Assembly (NCBI GenBank): GCA_033795365.1
Contig: JARYGU010000007.1
Span: 124,001-188,000, forward strand
DNA length: 64,000 nucleotides
Direction of reading: 5' to 3'
Source of the DNA: JARYGU01 sp033795365
GTDB lineage: Bacteria; Pseudomonadota; Alphaproteobacteria; Rhizobiales; Rhizobiaceae
Shown here in pieces: positions 50,698-59,606 of the stretch (positions are counted from its first letter, which is position 1; the number at the start of each line of letters is the position of its first letter). The notes under the pieces are model-generated. The model saw nothing but the letters and a program-made list of their open reading frames with translations. It had not been told where the DNA came from and made no database searches. Position numbers and translations under genes: made by a program.

Positions 50698-50735
50698 CGT
50701 GCCTTTTCTATCCACGGTCATACGAAAAAGGCACG
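50698..50735. terminator. Inverted repeat CGTGCCTTTT / AAAAGGCACG after paoC
   Basis: A perfect 10-bp inverted repeat with an 18-nt loop lies 46 nt past the paoC stop, between it and the convergent DUF1330 gene. The A and T arms would serve as a terminator in both directions. Confidence 0.6.
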
Positions 50736-50784
50736 GTCACTCTCCCTTTACTCTTGAGAGACGCGGCGTTGGACGCATCTTCTC

Positions 50785-51150
50785 TTAGAGATTGATGGCG
50801 GCGGTCGGCTGCAACACTGCCTCCTCCAACGCCGACATCCGGATCGGATCGGCAACCGCGTAGGCAGGATCAGCGATCATGTCAACGAAGGCTCTTCGGT
50901 TCGGATAGCGCACCAGCGCCACCGCATCCCAGGATTGGCCGGGTTCGGCGGCGAGCGCGGTCGCGCCATCGCCGGCGAAAATGATTGCCCCTCCAAATCG
51001 CCCGATGATCGGACCGGCCATGGCAAGATAATCCAGGTAGCGCTGCCTTCCGCCGTCGGCCTTGAACCGAAGCAGGTTGAGCATGACGATGGGCTGGCCG
51101 TCGTCCTCGGCAAGAAAACGCTCGATATCGGCGGGGGTGACTTTGATCAT
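50785..51150 (-). CDS. DUF1330-like dimeric alpha-beta barrel protein
   Basis: The 121-aa protein has the DUF1330 pattern PIVMLNLLRFKADGGRQRYLDY and WDAVALVRYPNRRAFVDMIAD. The family has ferredoxin-like dimers of unknown function. GGAGAAT lies upstream of the ATG at 51150; an earlier start is weaker. It diverges from an AraC gene 115 nt away and is its likely target. Confidence 0.85.
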   Translation of the reverse strand: MIKVTPADIERFLAEDDGQPIVMLNLLRFKADGGRQRYLDYLAMAGPIIGRFGGAIIFAGDGATALAAEPGQSWDAVALVRYPNRRAFVDMIADPAYAVADPIRMSALEEAVLQPTAAINL

Positions 51151-51265
51151 CGCTATTCTCCGGTGCAATGGGCCTCAGGCCTCGTGAAATCCTCCGGCAA
51201 ATTATGCTATCGCTTCTGAAGCCTCCATAATGTCGACCCCTAGATAGTTTATAGATCGTACAAAA

Positions 51266-52204
51266 ATGGACCCCTTTCTTGATCTCATTCAGTTGCTGCG
51301 TCCCCGGGCTGCCTTATTAGGTCGAGGCTTGGACGCTGCAGGCGATTGGGGGCTGAGCTTTCCTTCGCTGGGAGACCTGTTGTTTTTCTGGATAGAGGAC
51401 GGCGCATGCCAGCTCATACGCCCCGGCTGCGATCCCGTGGGACTGGAAGAGGGCGACTTTGTGCTGGTGCGAACGTCGCGGCCCTTTACGCTGACATCGA
51501 AGGCGGAGGTCGAGCCGGTCGACAGTGTCGTGGCCGTTGCTGCGAAACAGGGTGGCCGCTTGAAGCTAGGCTCCGGCCAGGACAGGCCGATCTCGCTTCA
51601 CATGGGCAAATTCCTATTTTCGACCGCGAATGAGTATCTCCTGACGGGGCTTCTCCCACCCCTTATTCGGATTCCCTCTCATTCGCCGAAACTCCACCGG
51701 CTTCACAGACTGCTTTCCCTGATGGATGCCGAAGGTCGTGACCCCGGTCCCGCCAGCGAGTTCATCATCGTTCGTCTCGTCGAACTGGCGCTGGTCGAGA
51801 TTCTCAGGATGCCCGCACCGGATTTTTCCGAACAGACCGTCGTCTCCACCGGCCGAGGACTGCTGCACGGCCTTCGCGATCCGGTCACGGCAAAAGCACT
51901 TCGTGCCATGCACGCGGATGTCAGACACCATTGGACGGTGGAATCCCTGGCGAGACATTGTGGTGTCTCGCGTTCGACCTTCGCCACGCGCTTTCATGCC
52001 GTCGTCGGGGTCAGTCCGATCTCTTACCTTTTGCGGTGGCGAATAGCGCTTGCCAAGGAGGCGCTCGGGTCTGGAACGGCAAGGATAGAGGAGGTTGCCT
52101 TTTCCATTGGCTACAAGTCGGGGAGCGCTTTCAGCACCGCCTTTACCCGCGCCGTCGGCTGTTCGCCGAGGCAGTTCGCTGAAAGCTCGACTCGCTGCAC
52201 TTGA
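51266..52204 (+). CDS. AraC-family regulator (cupin_6 type)
   Basis: The 312-aa protein has an AraC cupin_6 N-terminal domain (FPSLGDLLFFWIEDGACQLI, GDFVLVRTSRPFTL) and a C-terminal HTH (WTVESLARHCGVSRSTFATRF; IEEVAFSIGYKSGSAFSTAF). It lies between the DUF1330 gene (divergent) and an intradiol dioxygenase gene (convergent). It has a weak ribosome site at its ATG. Confidence 0.9.
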   Translation: MDPFLDLIQLLRPRAALLGRGLDAAGDWGLSFPSLGDLLFFWIEDGACQLIRPGCDPVGLEEGDFVLVRTSRPFTLTSKAEVEPVDSVVAVAAKQGGRLKLGSGQDRPISLHMGKFLFSTANEYLLTGLLPPLIRIPSHSPKLHRLHRLLSLMDAEGRDPGPASEFIIVRLVELALVEILRMPAPDFSEQTVVSTGRGLLHGLRDPVTAKALRAMHADVRHHWTVESLARHCGVSRSTFATRFHAVVGVSPISYLLRWRIALAKEALGSGTARIEEVAFSIGYKSGSAFSTAFTRAVGCSPRQFAESSTRCT

Positions 52205-52405
52205 CTGTACAGGCACGTTAAGCCGGCTCCGCTCCTATCCAACTAGCATGCGGATTAGGCCCTGTCTTTCATCCATGATCGACAAGGCCGGCAACATGAT
52301 CCCAGCCGGAAATCGCAATCTCCGCCACGGCCTGAAGCTCGGCACAATCCGCTCCATCGCGAGCGCGGATAACAGAGCTTCCCGTCATTGAGGGCCATTC
52401 CGCCG

Positions 52406-52990
52406 CTAGACGACGAAATCGAAGCGACCGAACCGTCCGTCCTGGGTGTTCTTCATGTCAAGCAGCAGGCTGTCGTGGAACAATCGGTCTCCCGCGTTTC
52501 CCGGTTCGTCGGGGAAATAGAGCTGGGTGGTGAGGACGTTGCCGCCGGGGCGCTGGACCTTGAAGTGGAAATGGCGGGTGCGGCCGGGATAGAGCGCAGG
52601 GACGATGGTGTTGAACCACCAGCGCCCCTGCGCGTCGGCGAACTGGTGGCCGCGCAAACGGAAGCCGACGCCGTCGTAATCGCCGTTTTCATCTGCATGC
52701 CAGATCTCGATGAGACTTCCGGGCAGCGGTCGGCAGTGATTGTCGAAGACGAAGCCCGCGACGGTTATCCGTTCGCCGCCCGGCGCGTCGGGATAGAGAT
52801 CGCGTTCGAGCGGCGAGTTCGGCCGGAAGAAGGGGCCGGCTTCCCGCTCGAGGGTGAGCTCGTCCCCATCGTCGCATGACGGCGTCAGCGGCAGTTCGGG
52901 GGCCGCTTGCGCGAACGCCCTCATCCGGGCTGCATCGATGAGAGGCAACGTCAGAAAGGCCGTCAGAAGAGAGCGTCGGGTCGAGGGCAA
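52406..52990 (-). CDS. Exported intradiol ring-cleavage dioxygenase-family protein
   Basis: The 194-aa protein has the non-haem Fe(III) ligands Y105 (NGDYDG), Y134 (LYPGR), H140 and H142 (RHFHFKV) in a dioxygenase core. A short twin-arginine-like leader (STRRSLLTAFLTLPL) suggests export. The start is TTG at 52990 with GGGAG upstream; an ATG 66 nt later would lose the leader. Exported family members act on catechol-like compounds of unknown identity. The aldo/keto reductase gene lies 39 nt upstream. Confidence 0.85.
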   Translation of the reverse strand: MPSTRRSLLTAFLTLPLIDAARMRAFAQAAPELPLTPSCDDGDELTLEREAGPFFRPNSPLERDLYPDAPGGERITVAGFVFDNHCRPLPGSLIEIWHADENGDYDGVGFRLRGHQFADAQGRWWFNTIVPALYPGRTRHFHFKVQRPGGNVLTTQLYFPDEPGNAGDRLFHDSLLLDMKNTQDGRFGRFDFVV

Positions 52991-53029
52991 GGTCGATCTC
53001 CCGGTTGTCGACAGCGTTGTCGGGTCGTT

Positions 53030-54112
53030 TTACTGAAGCCGTTTCGCGGCGTTGGCCTGGGCCTCGCGGATCAAGCCCGAATACATGTTCGCCTTGTCGG
53101 GATACCAGGGCATCGTGCCGATGGAGCCGAAGCCGGGGATGGTTTCCATGTGCGCGACCATGCGGGCGCGCATGCGCTCGTCGGGCAGCGGGCCGGTCAT
53201 CGCCTGGACATTGTCGCTCATGTGATCTGGGTTCGACGTGCCGCACAGCACGCTGGTGACGGCGGGGTGTGCCATGACCCATTTGAGGAAGAACTGGGCC
53301 CAGCTCTTCGCGCCGAACTCTTCGGCGAAACCGGGAAGCGGCTGGCCCTCGACCACCTTCATCAGGCGGGCCTTTTCCAGCGGCAGGTTGATCAGCACGC
53401 CGACGCCCTTGTCGGCTGCTGCGGGCAGAAGGCGTTTCTCGGCATCGCGGTTGAAGATCGAGTAGTTGGTCTGGATGAAGTCGACGTCGTCGCGCTCCAC
53501 GATCGCCAGCAACTGCTCCTGTGCCGCCGATTCGTGATGGGTTACGCCGACATGGCGGATCAGGCCGTCCTGCTTCCACGCCTTCATCAGCGGGACGATA
53601 ACCGGAGCGTTGGTGATGCTGTGGCACTGCATGAGATTGATGGTGTCGCGCCAGGTGCGCATCCGCGACTGCCTGAAGCTCTCCACCGCATGGCTTTCGT
53701 CGCCGAGATATTCGCCCGTTGCCCAGACCTTGTTGGCGAGGAACATCTCGTCTGACCCGGCAAATTCGCCCATGAACTGGCCAACGCTGACCTCCGCCGA
53801 GCCGTAGAGCGGCGAGGTGTCGACCACGCGGCCGCCTGCAGCGACGTAACGTTCGAAAACCTGCCGGAGCGCGTCGCGGTCGTCGCCGGGCTTCAGGTCG
53901 AAGGTGAGGAAGGTGCCGAGGCCGAGCGCCGTGACCTGTTCGCCGGTGCGGGGCAGGAGGCGGGTCAAGACATCGGGGTTGGTGCCCGAAGCCGGAGAGT
54001 TCGTATTGGTCACCTGGGCCTGCGCGGTGGCATTGGCTGCAAGGGCAAGCCCGGTTGCCGCCGCACCCATCGTTCCTAGAAAGCCGCGACGGTTGATGTT
54101 CGACTGGTCCAT
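53030..54112 (-). CDS. Tat-signal aldo/keto reductase
   Basis: The 360-aa protein begins with a clear Tat signal (NRRGFLGTMGAAATGLALA, cleavage near ATAQ) and then a full AKR domain with the tetrad D98, Y103, K128 and H164. Cytosolic AKRs use NADPH, which is not expected in the periplasm, so export is puzzling. AGGAGA precedes the ATG. It sits between two other genes with Tat-like leaders on the same strand. Confidence 0.85.
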   Translation of the reverse strand: MDQSNINRRGFLGTMGAAATGLALAANATAQAQVTNTNSPASGTNPDVLTRLLPRTGEQVTALGLGTFLTFDLKPGDDRDALRQVFERYVAAGGRVVDTSPLYGSAEVSVGQFMGEFAGSDEMFLANKVWATGEYLGDESHAVESFRQSRMRTWRDTINLMQCHSITNAPVIVPLMKAWKQDGLIRHVGVTHHESAAQEQLLAIVERDDVDFIQTNYSIFNRDAEKRLLPAAADKGVGVLINLPLEKARLMKVVEGQPLPGFAEEFGAKSWAQFFLKWVMAHPAVTSVLCGTSNPDHMSDNVQAMTGPLPDERMRARMVAHMETIPGFGSIGTMPWYPDKANMYSGLIREAQANAAKRLQ

Positions 54113-54142
54113 GGAAATGTCTCCTGTGTCTTGAGCTTGGCG

Positions 54143-55138
54143 TCAGAACTGCCAGTTTGCGGGGACCCAGGCGTAGTCGCCATCGGTCTTGAGCATGTGG
54201 CCGAGGCCGGGGAAAGGGAAGTGGAAGCCGAGCACCGGGATACGGTCGGCGGCCGCTCTGTCGAAGACGCGCCTGCGGGAGACGAGCGCCGTCTCCTTGT
54301 CGCGGTCAGGGCCCGGAAGCCATGGCCTGTCGACGTTGACTACGGGGTGATAGGCAAGATCCGACGTCAGCAGAAGCTGTTCGTCGCCGGAATGAACAAG
54401 GAAGGTTGCCATTCCAGGCGTATGGCCGGAGGCGACGATGGTGGTGAGGCCCGGCACGATCTCGGCGCCAGCTTCGTACAGCTCGATATCGTTCATGACC
54501 GGCTCAAGGCTGCTTTTGATGTTTGCCGCGAAGCGCAGGCGAAATTCCACCGGCACAGGCATGTAGGAGAGATCCGGATCCGACTTGACGAAGAAATCCC
54601 AATCCGCCTTCGGCACGAAGACTGTGGCGCGGGGGAAAGCCTTGCCGCCACCGGCGGCACGGAGATTGCCAACATGGTCCGGATGGGTGTGTGTGATCAC
54701 GACCGCATCGATGTCTGCAGGGTCCAGTCCGATTGCCGCGAGGTTCACGAATATCCGACCGCCATTTGGTCCCATTGTCTGGCCGGCACCGGCCTCGAGC
54801 AGTATCCGTCGCCCCCCGGTCTCAATAAGCAGCGTATTGAGGTTCATTCTCATATGGTCTGTCGGCAGAAAAGCCTGGCGCAGAACTTCCTGCAACTCGG
54901 CCTCCGAGGCGTTGCTTGCATAAACGCGGGGTGGGCCTTCGATGAAGCCATCGCTGAGCACCGTCGCCCTGATGTCTCCGACGCGGAACTGGTAGTGACC
55001 GGCGTTTCGCATCACTGGCATTGCAGCCGCCTGGCCATGAGCTGTGCCTACGTTTCCCATAGCCGGGATGATCATGCTCGATGCACCTGCGACGGCGGAC
55101 AGCATGATGGCGCGTCTGTTGAGGGTGAAGGCATTCAT
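54143..55138 (-). CDS. Exported metallo-beta-lactamase-fold hydrolase
   Basis: The 331-aa protein has a Tat-like leader (NRRAIMLSAVAGASSMI) and the MBL metal motif HTHPDH (150-155), with further ligand His in ASGHTPG and the late FHFPFPG. It resembles quorum-quenching or alkylsulfatase-type MBL enzymes, but the substrate is unknown. CAGGAAAGGAAA lies upstream of the ATG at 55138. It diverges from a LysR gene across a dyad at 55244-55268. Confidence 0.87.
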   Translation of the reverse strand: MNAFTLNRRAIMLSAVAGASSMIIPAMGNVGTAHGQAAAMPVMRNAGHYQFRVGDIRATVLSDGFIEGPPRVYASNASEAELQEVLRQAFLPTDHMRMNLNTLLIETGGRRILLEAGAGQTMGPNGGRIFVNLAAIGLDPADIDAVVITHTHPDHVGNLRAAGGGKAFPRATVFVPKADWDFFVKSDPDLSYMPVPVEFRLRFAANIKSSLEPVMNDIELYEAGAEIVPGLTTIVASGHTPGMATFLVHSGDEQLLLTSDLAYHPVVNVDRPWLPGPDRDKETALVSRRRVFDRAAADRIPVLGFHFPFPGLGHMLKTDGDYAWVPANWQF

Positions 55139-55243
55139 CGTTTTTCCTTTCCTGGTTGGGCGCTCTATCGTTGCCATCGAGTTGTGGGACCGGGGCTTGA
55201 TCGTCCACAGATGCCGGACAGTCGCATCAACGAGCTTCGGGAC

Positions 55244-55268
55244 AACATGACATGAGCTCATTGATGTT
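55244..55268. promoter_or_regulatory. Extended dyad around ATGAGCTCAT, candidate LysR site
   Basis: AACAT, ATGAG, CTCAT and ATGTT form a nested inverted repeat centred on a perfect ATGAGCTCAT (55252-55261). It lies between the divergent MBL and LysR genes. Confidence 0.5.
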
Positions 55269-55312
55269 ATAAGCTACGCAAAATTGATCAGCCTGATTAG
55301 TGAAACTTCTCA

Positions 55313-56218
55313 ATGAGCCAAGCCCGACTTGACAGCTTTGACGTCTTCGTTTCGATCGTTCGCTGCGGCGGTTTTCGAGCTGCAGCACTCGAGCGCGGCG
55401 TGTCTTCATCGGCCTTGAGCCAGACGATGAATGCCCTGGAGGAGGCTCTCGGTATTCGGCTGCTCAATCGGACGACCAGGAGCGTATTCCCCACGGAAGC
55501 AGGACAGCGCCTTCTTGAACGCCTGGCACCCGCATTGAGCGACATCAGGCTCGCCATCGCAGAAATCGATGAGCTGCGGGACAGCCCGTCCGGAACTCTC
55601 AGGATCAATGCGCCGGCACCGGCCGTCGATCATCTTCTCTGCCCGCTGGCGTTCGACTTCATGGACGCCTATCCCGAAGTGAAGATCGAGATCATCAGCG
55701 ATGCGGCTGTCATCGATATCGTGGAACAGGGTTTCGACGCCGGCGTCAGGTTCGGAAAGCAGCTGGCGCAGGACATGATCGCGCTCCCACTCGGCCCCCC
55801 GCTTCGCTATGCGATTGTCGCTTCACCGGATTACATCAGAAAGCACGGGCAGCCGCAGACACCGCATGACCTTGTCGGTCATGACTGTATCAAGCGCAGA
55901 TTTCCGGGCGGCACTTTCGTCACCTGGCGCTTCACCGATGGCAAAGAAGAGATGGAAATCTCGCCGACGGGTCGCCTCACGGTCAGCGCGGCGCATAACG
56001 AACTGCAGGCAGCACTGGTGGGCAGAGGGATTGCGCATGTCATCGACGACTATGCCAAGCCCCATACCTCAAGCGGTCGACTGGTGGAGCTCCTGTCGGA
56101 TTGGAGCCCAATCTTGCCGCACTGGTTTTTGTATTACCCCAGTCGCCGCCTACCGAGCGCGGCCATGCGTGCGTTTCTCGATTATATGAGGAGCTACGAC
56201 TGGAAGGCCCGCAGGTAA
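55313..56218 (+). CDS. LysR-family regulator
   Basis: The 301-aa regulator has the LysR winged HTH (FVSIVRCGGFRAAALERGVSSSALSQ) and the periplasmic-binding-like effector domain with GFDAGVRFGK and ISPTGRLTVSAAHNEL. It belongs to the AaeR/DsdC-like 'LNRTTRSV' group. The MBL gene and probably the AKR-dioxygenase genes beyond it are the likely targets. Confidence 0.92.
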   Translation: MSQARLDSFDVFVSIVRCGGFRAAALERGVSSSALSQTMNALEEALGIRLLNRTTRSVFPTEAGQRLLERLAPALSDIRLAIAEIDELRDSPSGTLRINAPAPAVDHLLCPLAFDFMDAYPEVKIEIISDAAVIDIVEQGFDAGVRFGKQLAQDMIALPLGPPLRYAIVASPDYIRKHGQPQTPHDLVGHDCIKRRFPGGTFVTWRFTDGKEEMEISPTGRLTVSAAHNELQAALVGRGIAHVIDDYAKPHTSSGRLVELLSDWSPILPHWFLYYPSRRLPSAAMRAFLDYMRSYDWKARR

Positions 56219-56348
56219 CCTGAACATGGAACGGCGATTAAAAAGCATGGCTCTTTCCTCCGGATAACTCAACTTCGTTTTTGGTCATGCACGAAGGGCG
56301 GGCGCTCGCAAGGTCGAGACCTTATGCAGAGGAGCGCCATCCGGTGCC

Positions 56349-56843
56349 TCATTTGACGCGCAGCCATTCGATCCTGATTTCAGTGCCTTCCGGCCTACGG
56401 AATTGTTCAGTCATACGGTCGCCGTCAACGACCAGCCTCAGATCATCACGTGTTCGCACGCTGCCAACCCAGTTAGGAAATGTCGCCCCTTCGACACGGT
56501 TTCCGCTGAATTCTCCCTTCTCATCCACGGTGTAGGTTCCGAAAAAGCCGATACCGCGCGACATGGCCATGCGATTTTCATCATCCGTTCCCTCACCCCG
56601 AGCATCGGAGGCAAAGCGCGGGAGATCGGCGTCGGTAAGGACTTCCACGAAGTGCATGTCGGGCGTGAAGACAAGAAGACCGTTGGGTTTTTCTCCATAG
56701 GCGGAAATGTTTTTACCGCCCGGATCGATCGTCGCCGACATCATCCGCCAAGTGCCTACGACCTGGTTTTCTGCGGCGGTCTGCGCGAAGGCAGAAGACG
56801 AAATGCTAAGGGCGAAAGCCAATATCATTGGTCGAATGGACAT
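56349..56843 (-). CDS. Exported lipocalin-like protein
   Basis: The 164-aa protein has a Sec signal (about 1-20, ending SSSAFAQ) and a lipocalin-like domain starting VVGTWRMMSATIDPGG with NGLLVFTPDMHFVEVL and FGTYTVDEKGEFSGNRVEG. Such proteins may bind small hydrophobic molecules. The ATG at 56843 has CAGGAAAGGAAA upstream, the same 12 nt as before the MBL gene. It probably shares a transcript with the SDR gene (52-nt gap). Confidence 0.82.
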   Translation of the reverse strand: MSIRPMILAFALSISSSAFAQTAAENQVVGTWRMMSATIDPGGKNISAYGEKPNGLLVFTPDMHFVEVLTDADLPRFASDARGEGTDDENRMAMSRGIGFFGTYTVDEKGEFSGNRVEGATFPNWVGSVRTRDDLRLVVDGDRMTEQFRRPEGTEIRIEWLRVK

Positions 56844-56895
56844 GTTGTTTCCTTTCCTGTTCATGAGGTCTGTGTTTTCGGGCCGCTGTCGCGGT

Positions 56896-57729
56896 TCACA
56901 GATCCTGCCGGTCGGCGGAATTCGCCACCTCCTGTTGCGCCTCAAGGGCGGTCAGGCGTGCGGAAAGCGCCTGTGAGATGGAAGAATAGGCCGTGCTTCC
57001 CAGCGCCAGCCGCAATTGCGGTGTTTGGCTCTCGGCGGCTGATATGATTGCGGCTACGGTGCGCGCCGCATCTCCCTTGATCTCGAAGCTGCCCTCGGCG
57101 ATCGCCCGGCGGACGGCGCCGGCAGGGGTTTCATCGTAGGCATCCATCGGTTTCGCACGGACGAGATTGGCTCCAAAATTTGTGCCGGTCGGCCCCGGCT
57201 CGGCGATGATGAAGTCGATACCGAATGGAGCCACCTCCTGTGCCACGGCTTCGACGAAGCCCTCGATGCCCCACTTGGTCGCGTGATAGAGACTGAATCC
57301 GGGATACGCGATCTGGCCCCCTTCGGAGGAAACCTGAACGATGCGTCCGCCACCCTGCAGTCGAAGATAAGGCAGTGCGGTACGGATAAGATGGATGGAT
57401 CCGGTAAGGTTGGTGGCGATTTGCCGGTCAATTTCTCCAATCGTGAGCTCTTCCGCGGCACCGAACAGGCCGTAGCCGGCATTGCTGACGATCACGTCGA
57501 TCCGGTCGTGACGCTCGAATGCGCCTTCGACGGCCGAGCTTATACTCTCCGGCTTGACCAATTCGAGAGGAACGACATCGAGGCGTTCGCGGAAAGCCTG
57601 CTTGAGCTGCGTCAGCGCCTCCGCGCGGCGGATCGCTGCGACTACCTTGTGTCCCTGGGTGAGCAGTTGTTGCGTCATCTCGAGACCGAGTCCCGAAGAA
57701 GCGCCGGTGATAAACCATGTCTTTGGCAT
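56896..57729 (-). CDS. Short-chain dehydrogenase, LysR-linked
   Basis: The 277-aa SDR has TGASSGLG at 8-15, SNAGYG and YHATK, typical of the extended SDR group with a 'SALSARLTALEAQQ' tail. AAAAGGAG precedes the ATG. It diverges from a LysR gene (92-nt gap), its probable regulator, and is followed by the lipocalin-like gene. Confidence 0.9.
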   Translation of the reverse strand: MPKTWFITGASSGLGLEMTQQLLTQGHKVVAAIRRAEALTQLKQAFRERLDVVPLELVKPESISSAVEGAFERHDRIDVIVSNAGYGLFGAAEELTIGEIDRQIATNLTGSIHLIRTALPYLRLQGGGRIVQVSSEGGQIAYPGFSLYHATKWGIEGFVEAVAQEVAPFGIDFIIAEPGPTGTNFGANLVRAKPMDAYDETPAGAVRRAIAEGSFEIKGDAARTVAAIISAAESQTPQLRLALGSTAYSSISQALSARLTALEAQQEVANSADRQDL

Positions 57730-57763
57730 GTGAACTCCTTTTGTCCATGCGAATGTAAAACAT

Positions 57764-57795
57764 CAATATTGGTGATATAAGATCCTCAATTTGAG
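57764..57795. promoter_or_regulatory. Two small palindromes in the SDR/LysR divergent promoter
   Basis: CAATATTG (57764-57771) and CTCAATTTGAG (57785-57795) are the only dyads in the 91-nt gap and fall where a LysR site is expected. Confidence 0.4.
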
Positions 57796-57820
57796 ATAAG
57801 ATGGTGAGGATATTTCACGA

Positions 57821-58714
57821 ATGGTACGTCCTAGTTTGAACGATCTCGCCGCGTTTGCGGCAGTGGCCAGTCACCGGAGTTTTCGCAGAGCGGCCGACAT
57901 CATGGGCGTGTCGCGCTCGGCTCTCAGCCACGCCATCATTGGACTGGAGGCAAAACTGGGCGTGCGGCTCCTCAACCGGACGACACGCAGCGTGTCGCTG
58001 ACCCAGGCTGGCGCTCGCCTGCTTGCGCGCCTCGACCCCGTACTTCAGGATCTCGATCAGGCGCTCGATACCTTGTCGGAGGAGCGCGGCACCCCGAGCG
58101 GCACGCTGCGGATCAATGCGAACAAGAGCGGTGCCCGCATCCTGCTTGCTGACGTTGTTCCGCGCTTTCTCGATCTTTATCCCGACGTCGAGCTTGATCT
58201 GGTGTCGGAAGGCCGGCTCGTCGATATTGTGGAACAGGGTTTCGATGCGGGTGTGCGCCTGCTGGAGGCTGTCCCGAAAGACATGGTCGCGGTGAAGTTC
58301 GGTGGCGACGTGCGTTTCATCGCCGTGGCGGCGCCATCCTATCTCGACGGCAAGGCAAGACCGCATACGCCCGACGATCTTTATGCACATTGCTGCGTCC
58401 GCCAACGTTTGCCGAGCGGAAAGCGCTATCGTTGGGAGTTTTCCAAACGCGGCGCCGAAGTCGCGATCGATGTGCCGGGCAACCTCACACTCGATGACAA
58501 TGATCTTCTCGTGCAGGCGGCGGCGGACGGGCGCGGTATTGCCTATGTCCCGGAATACTTCGCTCAACCGTTTCTGGGGACCGGCCAGTTGGTGACCGTG
58601 CTTGATGACTGGTGCCCGCCGACCCCTGGTCTGGCTCTCTATTACCCGCGCAGCCGGCACGTCCCATCCCCGCTTCGGGCCTTCATCGACCTCTTGCGAG
58701 AGGTGGCAGTATAG
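57821..58714 (+). CDS. LysR-family regulator
   Basis: The 297-aa protein has the LysR HTH (FAAVASHRSFRRAADIMGVSRSALSH) and an effector domain with QGFDAGVRLLEAVPKDMVAV and VPEYFAQPFLGTGQLV. It is closely similar in layout to the LysR at 55313, including LNRTTRSVSLTQAG, suggesting a duplicated regulator type. It should control the divergent SDR gene. Confidence 0.92.
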   Translation: MVRPSLNDLAAFAAVASHRSFRRAADIMGVSRSALSHAIIGLEAKLGVRLLNRTTRSVSLTQAGARLLARLDPVLQDLDQALDTLSEERGTPSGTLRINANKSGARILLADVVPRFLDLYPDVELDLVSEGRLVDIVEQGFDAGVRLLEAVPKDMVAVKFGGDVRFIAVAAPSYLDGKARPHTPDDLYAHCCVRQRLPSGKRYRWEFSKRGAEVAIDVPGNLTLDDNDLLVQAAADGRGIAYVPEYFAQPFLGTGQLVTVLDDWCPPTPGLALYYPRSRHVPSPLRAFIDLLREVAV

Positions 58715-58771
58715 GACTGGAGCCGATCCGACGCGGCTTTCATCCGATGGCAATATGTCGATATCGCCTTG

Positions 58772-59093
58772 ATGGCGAGACCGGACGCGGAGGAGATCCA
58801 GCTCGATCTGATCTGTGAGTACTACAGAAACGTGGAGAAATACCCGGCTTCCAGTCCTATTTCCGGCAGCATCAACCGCCCTTCCTCGCCGTCTGGGGCC
58901 GCCATGACCCGGCCTTCTGCCGGCCGGTGCCGAAGCCTACAAACGGGACTTGCCGGAAGGCCATGTTCATCTGCTCGATATGGGCCATTTCGCGCTGGAA
59001 ACACATGCGGCCGAGATCGAAGCCTTCATCCGCACTTTCCTAGGCGAGCACCTCTCGATGCCTGCACCGGGGTCGGCGCACGTTCAGCATTGA
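58772..59093 (+). pseudogene. Frameshifted C-terminal part of an alpha/beta hydrolase
   Basis: Frames read in turn MARPDAEEIQLDLICEYYRN, then FQSYFRQHQPPFLAVWGRHD, then AEAYKRDLPEGHVHLLDMGH and FALETHAAEIEAFIRTF to a TGA at 59091-59093. This is the conserved end of a haloalkane-dehalogenase/epoxide-hydrolase-like protein with at least two frameshifts. The N-terminal half with the nucleophile is absent. Confidence 0.75.
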
Positions 59094-59152
59094 CATTCGT
59101 TCGCTACCTTGCGATTATCGTATGGTACCGAACGAAATGACGAGGCCTTCAC

Positions 59153-59602
59153 ATGCGGGATCAGGCGGACATCGAGCAGCTCTCCGCAGGAGCGTGGACG
59201 AAGCGGTGCTACTTCGCGGGTCGCGCCCTTATGGACGCGACCTTGCGACCTTACGATCTGGGATCCACGCAATGGTACGTTCTCTGGCATCTCGCAAACA
59301 ATGGCCCGTCCGTTCAGCGCGACCTCGGACGTGCACTCGAACTCGAACGTGCGACCTTGAGCGGCATCATCTCCACTCTCGTCCGTAAAGACCTGGTCGA
59401 GCAGACCTCGAGCGGAGAAGATCAGCGTCAGCGTCTGCTGACGTTGTCAGCCGCAGGTGAGGCGCTGTGGCGCCAACTTCCCGATCTTTCTTTCATTCAC
59501 GAAGCTGCTTTCGGCGGCATCGATGAGGCCGAACTGGCCACGACCATCCGTGTCCTGCAATCGGCGACCGAACGACTGCAGAAACTGTTGCGAAAGGACT
59601 GA
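59153..59602 (+). CDS. MarR-family regulator
   Basis: The 149-aa protein has the MarR winged helix (QWYVLWHLANNGPSVQRDLGRALELERATLSGIISTL, key parts SVQRDLGRAL and SGEDQRQR wing). It lies 4 nt upstream of an epimerase/dehydratase gene on the same strand and probably controls that two-gene operon. Confidence 0.9.
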   Translation: MRDQADIEQLSAGAWTKRCYFAGRALMDATLRPYDLGSTQWYVLWHLANNGPSVQRDLGRALELERATLSGIISTLVRKDLVEQTSSGEDQRQRLLTLSAAGEALWRQLPDLSFIHEAAFGGIDEAELATTIRVLQSATERLQKLLRKD

Positions 59603-59606
59603 GCAA

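Noticed and set aside
52205..52405. A possible minus-strand regulator fragment after the AraC gene
   Set aside because: A short frame (MERIVPSFRPW...) can be read, but it matches no family confidently.
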